This document shows positions 17,362 to 26,072 of a stretch of 42,194 bases of DNA, in pieces (the stretch's first letter is position 1; the number at the start of each line of letters is the position of its first letter). The translations under genes were made by a program, and so were the position numbers. The notes below the pieces were generated by a model that was given only the letters and a program-made list of their open reading frames with translations, did no database searches and was not told where the DNA came from. The DNA is from Bacillota bacterium (GTDB lineage Bacteria > Bacillota > Clostridia > Lachnospirales > Lachnospiraceae): the NCBI GenBank assembly GCA_023443225.1, contig JAEZVF010000036.1, positions 1 to 42,194 of the forward strand. Direction: 5' to 3'.

Positions 17362-18034
17362 CCCACACCACCTTCAAATATTTTGGATTTTTTGGATTAT
17401 ACTCGATTTTTTCACGAATATTTCTGATATGTACCATAATGGTATCTGTAGTGATTGCACGTTCATTCCATACTTTTTCGTATATTTCCTCTGCTGAGAA
17501 TACTCTCGCAGGGTTCTTCATCAATAAGGCAAGTATCTTAAATTCCAGAGGTGTCATTTTAACAGGAATGCCATCCACACTTAATGTCACCGTATTCTCA
17601 TTGAGTTCTAATCCACCGATTGTAAATATATTGTCCTCAGTTTTCTCTTCTACAACAGAAAGGTATTTGGTATACCGGCGTAGCTGAGAATTTACCCTTG
17701 CCAGTAATTCCATTGGAGTGAAAGGTTTGGTAATATAATCATCTGCTCCGATATTTAATCCGGTAACTTTGTCAATTTCCTCCGATTTGGCAGTCAGCAT
17801 AATAACAGGAAATTCATGTCTTTCACGTAATTTCATTGTCATGGTGATTCCATCCATCCTTGGCATCATAATATCCACAATTGCCAGGTGAATCACCTCT
17901 TTTTCTATAATATCCAACCCCTCTATTCCATTTCCGGCTTTATATACGATGTAACCTTGATTCTTTAAATAAATACCTATTCCATCCAGTATCTCTTTAT
18001 CATCTTCTACTACCAAAACATGATATGTTTCCAT
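17333..18034 (-). CDS. OmpR/PhoB-family response regulator
   Basis: Receiver domain with acidic pocket VVEDD, phospho-acceptor Asp54 in IVDIMMPRMDG, the switch Thr in MLTAKS and Lys in ITKPFTPMEL. The C-terminal winged helix contains TPLEFKILALLMKNPARVFS and ends with the usual VWGVGYKIE. The start is ATG 18034 (METYHVL), with GGGGGA 4 nt upstream. The frame continues to 18076, but that would begin upstream of the promoter -10. It is first in the operon and controls unknown targets together with the overlapping kinase gene. Confidence 0.92.
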   Translation of the reverse strand: METYHVLVVEDDKEILDGIGIYLKNQGYIVYKAGNGIEGLDIIEKEVIHLAIVDIMMPRMDGITMTMKLRERHEFPVIMLTAKSEEIDKVTGLNIGADDYITKPFTPMELLARVNSQLRRYTKYLSVVEEKTEDNIFTIGGLELNENTVTLSVDGIPVKMTPLEFKILALLMKNPARVFSAEEIYEKVWNERAITTDTIMVHIRNIREKIEYNPKNPKYLKVVWGVGYKIEKQ

Positions 18035-18067
18035 AGAATCCCCCATCTTTGTTCTTTGTTTTCCTTT

Positions 18068-18095
18068 ATTATACACCAGGCATGCAATATTTCAA
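18068..18095 (-). promoter_or_regulatory. Promoter of the two-component operon
   Basis: Minus-strand TTGAAA (18095-18090), 16-bp spacer and TATAAT (18073-18068), about 35 nt before the response regulator start. The position of the -10 rules out the longer reading frame start. Confidence 0.65.
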
Positions 18096-18230
18096 GATTT
18101 TGGCAAACCCCCTCGTCTCCTTTCTCAATTTATCGATATTCACATACTACTATACAAATCTTAAAATCCTATTGATATAAAACTAAATATTTTCTAAAGA
18201 TTTTCCAGAACTTTCACTTTACAAATAAAA

Positions 18231-18267
18231 GAGATTGTTAATCGATATAACTTTGATTAACAATCTC
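18231..18267 (-). terminator. Terminator after the iron alcohol dehydrogenase gene
   Basis: Perfect 13-bp arms GAGATTGTTAATC/GATTAACAATCTC around an 11-nt loop. On the minus strand it is followed by TTTTATTT, 30 bp after the dehydrogenase stop. Confidence 0.75.
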
Positions 18268-18298
18268 CTACAATATATTAATTTCTTATTCAGTTTTC

Positions 18299-19468
18299 TT
18301 ATTTATAGGAATCCTTTAGAATACCCACACAATCTTCCTGGTTTAAAGGGGAAGGATCCACTTCAAACAGACCTCCCATGGTATCATAAGCTTTTACAAC
18401 ATATTTTAATAGATTCTCTTTGTCAATGCCATAATCCGACATCTTAAGGTCTGCAACGCCACATGCCTGCTGTAATTCAACCAAAGCTTCCACAAAATCC
18501 ATAGGATCCGTTGCAGATTCTTTACCAAGCGCTTTCGCCATGGTAATCATTCGCTCCGAACAGCTGCCGCTCTTTGCGAAATGAGTATAGTATGCCTTAC
18601 TTATCATAATTAAACCTGCTCCATGTGGTAAATTTGGATGGTATGCACTTAAGGCATGCTCCAACGAATGTTCTGAGGTACATCCGGAAGTCGATTCTAC
18701 CATTCCAGCTAATGTATTTGCTAAAGCGACTCCTTCTCTAGCGTCTTCATCTTTTCCATTCTTCACTGCATTTGCAAGATTTTTTCCTATCAATTCAATT
18801 GATTTTAATGCATACATATCACTCATAACATTGGCTGTCTTATTGATATATCCTTCCGTACTGTGGAATAATGCATCAAATCCTTGATAAGCAGTTAAAT
18901 CTGCGGGTACTGTCAACATAAGGTCCGGATCAACGATGGACAACACTGGAAATGTCTTATCATAACCATAGCCAATTTTTTCTTCTGTGTCTTCCTTGGT
19001 AACTACTGTCCATGGATCCATTTCTGTTCCGGTTCCTGCCGTTGTTGTAATTGCTACAATTGGAAGGGGATCGTTTGGTACTGGTTTTCCTTTACCACTT
19101 CCCGCACCTATATAATCCCAATAATCTCCTTCATTGGTCGCCATCACTGCTATTGATTTTGCAGAATCGATGCTACTGCCACCGCCAAGTCCAATAACAA
19201 AATCACAGCCCTTTTCCTTTGCTAAAGCGGCGCCTTCCATGACATGGGCTTTGATTGGATTGGGTAGTATTTTATCAAATACCTCATAAGTTACGCCAGC
19301 TAATTGTAGTTCATCTTCCACACGTTTCAGGTAGCCATTGGCACGAGTGGATTTACCGGAAGAGATTACGATTAATGCCTTTTTCCCAGGCATAGTTTGG
19401 TTATGAAGATTGTTTAACTGCCCTTTTCCAAATAATAATCTGCTTGGAATAAAATAATGAAATATCAT
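18299..19468 (-). CDS. Iron-containing (type III) alcohol dehydrogenase
   Basis: NAD(P)H-dependent alcohol/aldehyde oxidoreductase, 389 residues, cytoplasmic, of the butanol dehydrogenase class. Visible parts: the cofactor-binding GLGGGSSIDSAK, TTAGTGTE, and metal ligands in FDALFHSTEGY (Asp, His) and EHSLEHALSAYHPNLPHG (two His). ATG 19468 (MIFHYFIPS) is used because AGAGGTATGTT precedes it and the promoter lies shortly upstream. Transcribed alone. The promoter has a 19-bp spacer with a MerR-family palindrome, which suggests control by an aldehyde- or electrophile-sensing AdhR/NmlR-type regulator. That fits a role in removing reactive aldehydes. Confidence 0.9.
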   Translation of the reverse strand: MIFHYFIPSRLLFGKGQLNNLHNQTMPGKKALIVISSGKSTRANGYLKRVEDELQLAGVTYEVFDKILPNPIKAHVMEGAALAKEKGCDFVIGLGGGSSIDSAKSIAVMATNEGDYWDYIGAGSGKGKPVPNDPLPIVAITTTAGTGTEMDPWTVVTKEDTEEKIGYGYDKTFPVLSIVDPDLMLTVPADLTAYQGFDALFHSTEGYINKTANVMSDMYALKSIELIGKNLANAVKNGKDEDAREGVALANTLAGMVESTSGCTSEHSLEHALSAYHPNLPHGAGLIMISKAYYTHFAKSGSCSERMITMAKALGKESATDPMDFVEALVELQQACGVADLKMSDYGIDKENLLKYVVKAYDTMGGLFEVDPSPLNQEDCVGILKDSYK

Positions 19469-19533
19469 AACATACCTCTTTCTGCTCAATCAGCCTTAGA
19501 AAGCTGAAGCATCTTATTTATAGTTCTAATATC

Positions 19534-19564
19534 ATAATAACCCTTAGAGTTAGCTCTATGTCAA
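19534..19564 (-). promoter_or_regulatory. MerR-type promoter/operator of the alcohol dehydrogenase gene
   Basis: Minus strand: TTGACA (19564-19559), 19-bp spacer and TATTAT (19539-19534). The spacer holds the palindrome TAGAGCTAACTCTA, extended by CTTGACA on one side and AAG on the other. An over-long 19-bp spacer containing a palindrome is diagnostic of MerR-family activation. The wording resembles the CTTAGAGTNNACTCTAAG operators of the AdhR/NmlR group. The regulator gene is not in this window. Confidence 0.75.
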
Positions 19565-19627
19565 GAAGAAAATGAAAGACTACTGTAAAATGAATAGTTA
19601 AATTCATGATTGCACTAGTAAATTCAG

Positions 19628-21523
19628 TTATAATTTTTTATAAAGATTGGCTTCATATGGTCTTAATATTGATTCCATACTTAAATAATTCGATAAAATT
19701 AATTCATAACCCTCAATTTTTCCAACCCTTTTCTTTGGCTTGCTACTAAGATTGCATTCTACATAGAAGCTATCCTTATCCAGTTTTCGAATAAAGTTAA
19801 AGATATCTTTTCTTTTCCGGTCTTCTATCTTAAATTCACCATAAACAAGGGCTTGATTGTTCTTTCGTATATGAATCAGTTTCTTATAATAATTCAGAAT
19901 AGAATCTTCTGTCTCAAGTTGTTTCTCCACATTCCATGCTTGGTAATCGTCATCGGTCTTGATCCATGGTGTTCCCTCTGTAAATCCCGCATTTTTTGAA
20001 TAATTCCATTGCATTGGTGTTCTGGCATGATCTCGGCTTCCACTCAATACCTTTCTTAATGCAGAATCCTTATCCATCGTTTTTAATAGTTCCTGATACA
20101 AATTAATACTTTCTATGTCTTTTAATTCATCAATAGACTTAAAATTCTTGTTCACAGAGCCTATTTCCTGCCCTTGGAATATAAAAGGGGTACCTTTTAA
20201 CGTAAGTTGTATCATAGCTAAAAGCTTTGCCAAAACCACTCTATATTTTGGATCCGGATTAACTTTTGATATCATCCTTGGATTGTCATGATTTTCATAA
20301 AACAATGACATCCAACAGGAATCACCGTAGTGTTCCATCCAATTTATCATATATTCTTTTAAATAATTTAAATTGTATTGATACTCTTCGAACCGCACAT
20401 GTCCTGGTGTTTCCAGATGGTCAAAGGAGAACACCATATCTAGCTCTTTTCGGTCCTCCGCTGTAAGAAGCTTACTCATCTCCATTCCTACACCAGGTGT
20501 CTCTCCCACAGTAAAGGCCTGATAAGGTTCAAAAGCCTCTTGCTTCATTTCTTTTAAGTACTTGTGTAACTGCGGTCCATAATAATAATGTTCTATTCCA
20601 TAAAACCCCATCAATCTACCAATATTCTCATTCCCGTTCGGTAATCCTGTTTTTTTTGAAATGTAGTTTATTACGTCCAATCGGAAACCATCCACACCCT
20701 TTTCCAGCCACCAGCGTATCATACGATAGATATCATCCCTAACGTCCGCATTATCCCAATTCAAATCCATCTGTTTCTTCGAAAATAAATGCAGTCCCCA
20801 TTCTCCTAACTGCTCATAGTAATTCCACGCAGAGCCGCTAAAAAAAGAATTCCAGTTATTTGGTGGCATATCATCTTGGGATGTCTGGAATAGGTAATAT
20901 TCTTTGTATTTGGAAGAAGGATTTGAAAGTATCTCCAAAAACCAAGGATGTTCATCTGAAGTATGATTTACAACGAGGTCCATAATCAGCCGCATATCTC
21001 TTTTATGTAATTCTTGTAATAGGCAGTCTACGTCCTCCATTGTGCCAAATTCATTCATAACATTGTAATAATCCCGTATATCATATCCATTATCATCATT
21101 TGGAGAATCATAGATTGGTGAAAGCCATATAGCATCAATACCAAGTTCTTTCAGATAATCTAATTTTGAAATAATTCCTTGTATATCTCCTATGCCATCC
21201 CCGTCAGTATCTTTAAAACTCCGGGGGTATATTTGATAAAATACAGCCTCTTTCCACCATCTTCTTGTTATGCCACTATTAGAAACTTTAGGAACATCCT
21301 CTTCGCTGTTTAAAAGTTCAAGAAACGTTTCAAAGAATTCATTTCCTAATGTAGATTTCGTTACTGTCATGAGAGTCTTTAAACGTAGATTTTTAATAAT
21401 TGGATTTGTTATTAATTTCTCACTTTTATTTAACTGTAATAACAACTTATAAAGAATATCATGACCAATTGGATTGGCATAAACATCCTTAATTTTGCTG
21501 TGTAAATCCATTTTACTCGACAT
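19628..21523 (-). CDS. GH13 alpha-glucosidase (oligo-1,6-glucosidase type) with N-terminal extension
   Basis: Cytoplasmic alpha-glucosidase cleaving short alpha-glucosides. The GH13 core starts near residue 87 (WWKEAVFYQIYPRSF). Conserved regions are DLVVNHTSDEHPW, GFRLDVINYIS (nucleophile Asp), FTVGETPG (acid/base Glu) and YENHDNPR (stabilising Asp). About 85 residues precede the catalytic domain (DILYKLLLQLNKSEK..., helical) and are absent from standard MalL-type enzymes; I do not recognise the domain. ATG 21523 (MSSKMDL) is chosen because GGGGGAG lies 5 nt upstream; the frame extends 23 codons further with no site. Length 631. Single-gene unit. Confidence 0.9.
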   Translation of the reverse strand: MSSKMDLHSKIKDVYANPIGHDILYKLLLQLNKSEKLITNPIIKNLRLKTLMTVTKSTLGNEFFETFLELLNSEEDVPKVSNSGITRRWWKEAVFYQIYPRSFKDTDGDGIGDIQGIISKLDYLKELGIDAIWLSPIYDSPNDDNGYDIRDYYNVMNEFGTMEDVDCLLQELHKRDMRLIMDLVVNHTSDEHPWFLEILSNPSSKYKEYYLFQTSQDDMPPNNWNSFFSGSAWNYYEQLGEWGLHLFSKKQMDLNWDNADVRDDIYRMIRWWLEKGVDGFRLDVINYISKKTGLPNGNENIGRLMGFYGIEHYYYGPQLHKYLKEMKQEAFEPYQAFTVGETPGVGMEMSKLLTAEDRKELDMVFSFDHLETPGHVRFEEYQYNLNYLKEYMINWMEHYGDSCWMSLFYENHDNPRMISKVNPDPKYRVVLAKLLAMIQLTLKGTPFIFQGQEIGSVNKNFKSIDELKDIESINLYQELLKTMDKDSALRKVLSGSRDHARTPMQWNYSKNAGFTEGTPWIKTDDDYQAWNVEKQLETEDSILNYYKKLIHIRKNNQALVYGEFKIEDRKRKDIFNFIRKLDKDSFYVECNLSSKPKKRVGKIEGYELILSNYLSMESILRPYEANLYKKL

Positions 21524-21691
21524 GGCAGCTCCCCCTTTTCTTTCCGCTTTCATTGTACCATGAACGTAGTAATAGTTAAATAGATATTTCATGATCTGGT
21601 AATTCTCATAAACTCTTTTGCCACATCATATACTAAATAAACATACGATGCATACATTGATAAAGAGATGCTATGAGAGGAGTATGCAATA

Positions 21692-23380
21692 TTGGACTGT
21701 TCCGACCGGATTATAAGTGAAGATTATGCGGAATTCTTAGTAGATTTGACCACTATTTCTGAGGAAGATATAGCTACACAAGATATATGCTATGATTTAA
21801 TACATAATAATGTTGTTGTTTTATATGCCCCAATTGCTAGTTTACCCAATAATATAATTCAATTATACGGTTATAGTGTTCTCCCCAATTGCTTCGGCTT
21901 AATGGATATCGGCAGTCTGGAAGCTACGGGAGTGACAAGAATTCGTAACAATCCTAACTTGAATCTCCGGGGGCAGGGTGTAATCATTGGTATTATCGAT
22001 ACCGGTATTGAGTACACACATGGTGCCTTTAAAAATGCTGATGGCACTTCAAAGATCATCTCCATTTGGGATCAAACTATTCAAAGTACAAATACTCCAG
22101 AAGGTTTCTTTTATGGTACGGAATATACACAAGAACAAATCAATGCAGCTCTTGCAAGTGATAACCCATTATCATTGGTTCCAACCACAGATGAAAACGG
22201 ACATGGAACATTTTTAGCAGGAATTGCTGCGGGAAATATCGACAACCAAAATAATTTTTCCGGTGTTGCTCCAGATGCAGAACTTATCGTGGTAAAATTA
22301 AAACAAGCAAAGCGTTTTATACGGAATTTTTTCTTAATTCCTCAAGATGTTGTCTGTTATCAGGAAACTGATATTATGCTCGCTATAAAATATATCACAA
22401 ATGCCGCAAGTAAACTAAACAGACCCCTTTCTCTTTGCATAGGTCTTGGGACTTCTCAAGGTGCACATGATGCTCGAGGATATTTAAGTACCTACCTTTC
22501 TATTCTTGCAGATCGAAGAGGAATAGGGGTATCCATTGCTGCAGGGAATGAAGGGAATCGTGGCCACCATTTCATGGGCTCAGTTGATGTATCAAATGGA
22601 TTTGAAACGGTAGAATTACGAGTTGGACCAAATACAGCCGGGTTCTCAATGGAATTATGGGGAACTAACCCTAATTTATTTTCCATAGACATCCTATCGC
22701 CTGCCGGAGAATTCATTCCACGTATTCCTGCCAGATTAAGAGAATCACAGGAGATACGTTTTATATTCGAACAAACAATCATCAATATAGATTATGAAAT
22801 CGTAGAATTTCAAACCGGTGATGGACTAATCCTAATGCGTTTTCGAAATCCAGAAGAAGGCATCTGGCGTTTTCGCGTGTACTCATCCAGCACTCTGAAC
22901 CCTCTATTTCACATATGGTTACCTATCTATGGCTTTATAAATGATGATACTTATTTTACAGAACCTAATCCTTATGTTACTCTAACTTCACCCGGCAATA
23001 CTTACGTCCCAGTAGTAGCCACCACTTATGACTATACAGATCAAAGTTTATACCTGAATGCAAGCAGAGGATTTACCAGAGTAAATTTTGTAAGCCCTTC
23101 GATAGCTGCGCCGGGCGTTGATATCATCGGTCCATCCCTAAATAACGAATACACCTTCCGCTCTGGGAGCAGTGTAGCAGCCGCACATACCGCCGGAGTT
23201 CTTGCTCTACTGTTAGAGTGGAGTATAGAGATGAATCCGAGACCATTTCGGTCCATAGAAATGAAAAATATATTACTCCTCGGTGCAAAACGTGATCCCA
23301 ATACTACTTATCCCAATGAAGAGTGGGGGTATGGAATATTAGATATCTACAATTCCTTCCTAAGTCTAAGAGGGGCATAA
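21692..23380 (+). CDS. Clostridial subtilisin-like serine protease (S8)
   Basis: A 562-residue subtilase with the catalytic triad in order: Asp103 (IGIIDTGIEYTH), His171 (DENGHGTFLAG) and Ser494 (RSGSSVAAAHTAG). The Ser motif reads GSS instead of the common GTS, and a large insert separates His and Ser, as in the CspABC-related subtilases of clostridia. No signal peptide is visible; a roughly 90-residue N-terminal region may be a prodomain. The start is TTG 21692 with AGGAG 10 nt upstream; the nearer ATG 21683 opens only a ten-codon frame. Stand-alone gene on the plus strand. A role in spores or germination is possible by family only. Confidence 0.88.
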   Translation: MDCSDRIISEDYAEFLVDLTTISEEDIATQDICYDLIHNNVVVLYAPIASLPNNIIQLYGYSVLPNCFGLMDIGSLEATGVTRIRNNPNLNLRGQGVIIGIIDTGIEYTHGAFKNADGTSKIISIWDQTIQSTNTPEGFFYGTEYTQEQINAALASDNPLSLVPTTDENGHGTFLAGIAAGNIDNQNNFSGVAPDAELIVVKLKQAKRFIRNFFLIPQDVVCYQETDIMLAIKYITNAASKLNRPLSLCIGLGTSQGAHDARGYLSTYLSILADRRGIGVSIAAGNEGNRGHHFMGSVDVSNGFETVELRVGPNTAGFSMELWGTNPNLFSIDILSPAGEFIPRIPARLRESQEIRFIFEQTIINIDYEIVEFQTGDGLILMRFRNPEEGIWRFRVYSSSTLNPLFHIWLPIYGFINDDTYFTEPNPYVTLTSPGNTYVPVVATTYDYTDQSLYLNASRGFTRVNFVSPSIAAPGVDIIGPSLNNEYTFRSGSSVAAAHTAGVLALLLEWSIEMNPRPFRSIEMKNILLLGAKRDPNTTYPNEEWGYGILDIYNSFLSLRGA

Positions 23381-23382
23381 AC

Positions 23383-23455
23383 TAGAAATAACGTGTGAAT
23401 TATTATCCAACTTAAGACACGGTCTCTTATGGATAATAATTCAAACGTTATTCTA
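23383..23455. terminator. Long near-perfect hairpin between convergent genes
   Basis: Arms 23383-23409 and 23430-23455 pair over about 25 bp with one bulge and one mismatch, and the loop can form an additional AGAC/GTCT helix. Flanking AAACTAGAAA (23379) and TTTCTAGTTT (23473) give an alternative outer pairing. It is probably the transcription end for the subtilase gene and the convergent larA-family gene, although no T-run follows directly. Confidence 0.55.
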
Positions 23456-23529
23456 CTATTAATATGATAAACTTTCTAGTTTTCTGTGGGCGCCTTTTTT
23501 CAACGTATGTGAGACAGCCTCATTTGTGG

Positions 23530-24813
23530 CTACCATAAGTTCCCATCTTCATTAAAAGGTAAATACTCTGGTTCACTCTCAATTACTAAATCCGAGCTTT
23601 TTTTGACCTCATCATAATAGGCTTCTGAAAGCATGATGTGTTCGATGTGAAGGCTATTTGGAATTCGGACTATTCTTGGATTCTTCTTATCTATTTCGTT
23701 ACAAGTTCTAATACATACCTGTATTGTTTCTTTATCACTCTCCATAATAATAGGGATTCTCACACCACCTAACACCGTACAGGTGATTGCATTTGGATAC
23801 ATAGATGCCAAATCTAATTTTTGAAATACCCTTTTTGTTGTAGCACTGGAATATCCTAGCCCTATACCATTTCCATGAGTTTCAGGGCTCAAATCCAAGA
23901 CTGCTACCCTTTGCGCTTTGATTCCACCAGTTGCATAAGGAGTACAGAAGGTACCTGTTATATTAGGATCCATCCCGTCACCACTAAAATTCTTACCTAT
24001 TTGGTCAACTACGAGTACATCGCACTCTGGAACCAGAATTCTTGGCATATTAGCAAACGCCTCTTTTAATAGAATTGGTTCCTTTTCTTCAATCTCATCG
24101 GCAGAAACTGCAACAATCTTGCAGGTCTCATCAAATGCATTTTCTATGGTAGGAACAGCAAATAATATCGGTGCATATTTGATGATTGCCTTTCCAAACA
24201 TAGGCACATATTTTGCCATGTTTTTAAATCCTGCTTCATGGCATACCTCAGCACCGATCTGTTTGCCAAGACCAATGGCCATCATCTTCATAATACCACT
24301 TTCATAAGGTCCCCGAAATGCAGTATGTGGTTTAATTCTGCAGCCAATAATAATTCCATCTGCCTCAGCTGCATATTTATCAATAAAAACATCCATGCCT
24401 TCTTCATTCACACCGATTTTCTTTACTTCCATGGAAGATAGGATTGGACACTCTAAATATTCTTCTGTTATTCCATACCCTTCCAAAAGAGTTTTCTGAC
24501 CTTCTGCTGTAGCTCCTCCATGGCTTCCCATCGCTGGCACAATAAAAGGAAAGGCTCCTCTTGATTTAACAAAATCTGCAATACACTTGGTGGTTAATGC
24601 CACATTTGCAACTCCTCGCGATCCGGCAGTTATTGCTATCCTCATTCCAGGCTTCACTTTCATGGCAAATTTATCATCCGATAACAAATTTTTAATAAGC
24701 TCCGGGATTTCTTCCCTCTCTATTTTAGGCCTTGGGAAGATTTGCCTTGCTCTAAACATTTTTGGGACTTCTATATCATTCACTAAATCTGCTACATATT
24801 GACGTTCTCGCAT
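23530..24813 (-). CDS. LarA-family nickel-pincer racemase/epimerase (DUF2088)
   Basis: Member of the lactate racemase family that uses a nickel-pincer nucleotide (NPN) bound to lysine to racemise or epimerise 2-hydroxy acids by hydride transfer. Length 427. Residues matching L. plantarum LarA by motif and spacing are His98 (GSHGG), His163 (RIKPHTAFRG), Lys176 (GIMKMMAIGLGK) and His192 (AEVCHEAG). GGAGGTAAT precedes ATG 24813. It follows a zinc dehydrogenase gene by 29 bp and the two share a promoter facing a GntR regulator. That context points to a hydroxy acid or sugar acid, not necessarily lactate. Cofactor genes larC, larE and larB are 4-10 kb away. I leave the symbol blank because the substrate is unproven. 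Confidence 0.85.
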   Translation of the reverse strand: MRERQYVADLVNDIEVPKMFRARQIFPRPKIEREEIPELIKNLLSDDKFAMKVKPGMRIAITAGSRGVANVALTTKCIADFVKSRGAFPFIVPAMGSHGGATAEGQKTLLEGYGITEEYLECPILSSMEVKKIGVNEEGMDVFIDKYAAEADGIIIGCRIKPHTAFRGPYESGIMKMMAIGLGKQIGAEVCHEAGFKNMAKYVPMFGKAIIKYAPILFAVPTIENAFDETCKIVAVSADEIEEKEPILLKEAFANMPRILVPECDVLVVDQIGKNFSGDGMDPNITGTFCTPYATGGIKAQRVAVLDLSPETHGNGIGLGYSSATTKRVFQKLDLASMYPNAITCTVLGGVRIPIIMESDKETIQVCIRTCNEIDKKNPRIVRIPNSLHIEHIMLSEAYYDEVKKSSDLVIESEPEYLPFNEDGNLW

Positions 24814-24842
24814 ATTACCTCCAATAGTACTTAATGTTCCAC

Positions 24843-25859
24843 TTAGAATTCAATCATTACCTTCAACATAGAGCCGGCATTTTTATCAAATTCATCAAAA
24901 GCCTGTGCTGCTTTAGCAAAAGGATAAATATTAGTACAAATTTTATCTAATTCTATTTTACCGCTTTTAACAATATCAATCAATTCCAAGAAATCTTTTT
25001 TCATTGCATTACGTGAACCAAAGATATTAAGTTCCTTCTTCTGGATTAAGGTGAAGTTAAAATCTAAGTTTTTCTTTCCAACACCGATTAAAACAACCCT
25101 TCCACCAAAAGCTGCCGCATCAATGCAATTTTGGAACGTAGATGGAAGCCCGACTGCTTCAATGGTAACGTCAAAACCACAACCACCTGTAATCTCCTGA
25201 ACTCTCTTATCAAAGTTCTCAGGTGAATCATTTAAAAGAATTCCATCCACGCCAAATTCTTTGGCATAAGTCAATTTTTGTTCTGCAACATCACTAATAT
25301 ATACGGTTGCACCGAAAGACTTTGCAGCAACAGCTGCAAGCACTCCAATCGTACCGGCACCCAAAATCAATACCTTATCTCCTGCTTGTACATTTGCCCT
25401 CGCAACACCATGATAACTGATACAAAATGGTTCAATCAAAGCCAGTGTCTTTGCAGACAATCCTTTACCATCATAGATTCTATCAAGCGGCATTGTAATA
25501 TATTCCGAAAATGCACCTTCTCTTTGGACACCCATGGTTTGATTGGTGGTACAGCAGTTTACCAATCCTCTTTGGCAGGAATAACATTCTCCACAGTTAA
25601 AATAAGGGTTACATGTGACAATCATACCTTTCTTTAGACCTTTGTCATTGTCACCGACCTCTATAATTTCAGCAGAAAACTCATGCCCCGGTGTTCTTGG
25701 ATAAGAAAAATATGCAAAAGTTCCTCTGTAAGAACCCAAATCACTGCCGCATATTCCACCATATAAAATCTTTAACAGAGCCTCGCCTTCCTTAGGAACC
25801 GGTTTTTCAATATCTCTAATTTCAACTTCACCTGGTTGATTAATCACTATTGCCTTCAT
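24843..25859 (-). CDS. Zinc-dependent medium-chain alcohol/polyol dehydrogenase
   Basis: NAD(P)-dependent MDR dehydrogenase of 338 residues, similar to sorbitol/threonine/galactitol dehydrogenases. Catalytic zinc ligands: Cys in YGGICGSDLG and GHE in TPGHEFSAEI. Structural zinc cysteines: NCGECYSCQRGLVNCC. Rossmann motif: ILGAGTIGVLA. ATG 25859 (MKAIVIN) has GGAGGAAGTT just upstream; the five-codon extension above it is not needed. First gene of the operon with the LarA-family enzyme, divergent from a GntR regulator. Probably oxidises the hydroxyl compound whose stereochemistry the racemase adjusts, or the reverse. Confidence 0.88.
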   Translation of the reverse strand: MKAIVINQPGEVEIRDIEKPVPKEGEALLKILYGGICGSDLGSYRGTFAYFSYPRTPGHEFSAEIIEVGDNDKGLKKGMIVTCNPYFNCGECYSCQRGLVNCCTTNQTMGVQREGAFSEYITMPLDRIYDGKGLSAKTLALIEPFCISYHGVARANVQAGDKVLILGAGTIGVLAAVAAKSFGATVYISDVAEQKLTYAKEFGVDGILLNDSPENFDKRVQEITGGCGFDVTIEAVGLPSTFQNCIDAAAFGGRVVLIGVGKKNLDFNFTLIQKKELNIFGSRNAMKKDFLELIDIVKSGKIELDKICTNIYPFAKAAQAFDEFDKNAGSMLKVMIEF

Positions 25860-25909
25860 AACTTCCTCCATCATTCTCTTCTTGATTTATGGTCTTCTTG
25901 TATGCTATA

Positions 25910-26035
25910 TTGTATATATTGTTGTATACAATAAATAATAATTCAGAATTTATATAATGTCAATCCTAAATTATAAAAGGGGTGCTAGTATTTTACATTT
26001 AATGTATTAACAAATGTATACAATTGTGTTATGAT
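25910..26035. promoter_or_regulatory. Divergent promoter region with two GntR-type operators
   Basis: TTGTATACAA lies at 25922-25931 and ATGTATACAA at 26014-26023; both share the palindrome TGTATACA. A degenerate copy, TTGTATATAT, is at 25910. The regulator gene has a promoter TTAACA (26007-26012), 17-bp spacer, TATGAT (26030-26035), and its spacer contains the second operator. The first operator lies in the region expected for the dehydrogenase-racemase promoter. This pattern fits a FadR/FCD repressor controlling itself and the divergent operon. Confidence 0.7.
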
Positions 26036-26072
26036 GTTTAGGATTACATTTATTGAAAGGAAATACTTACCA

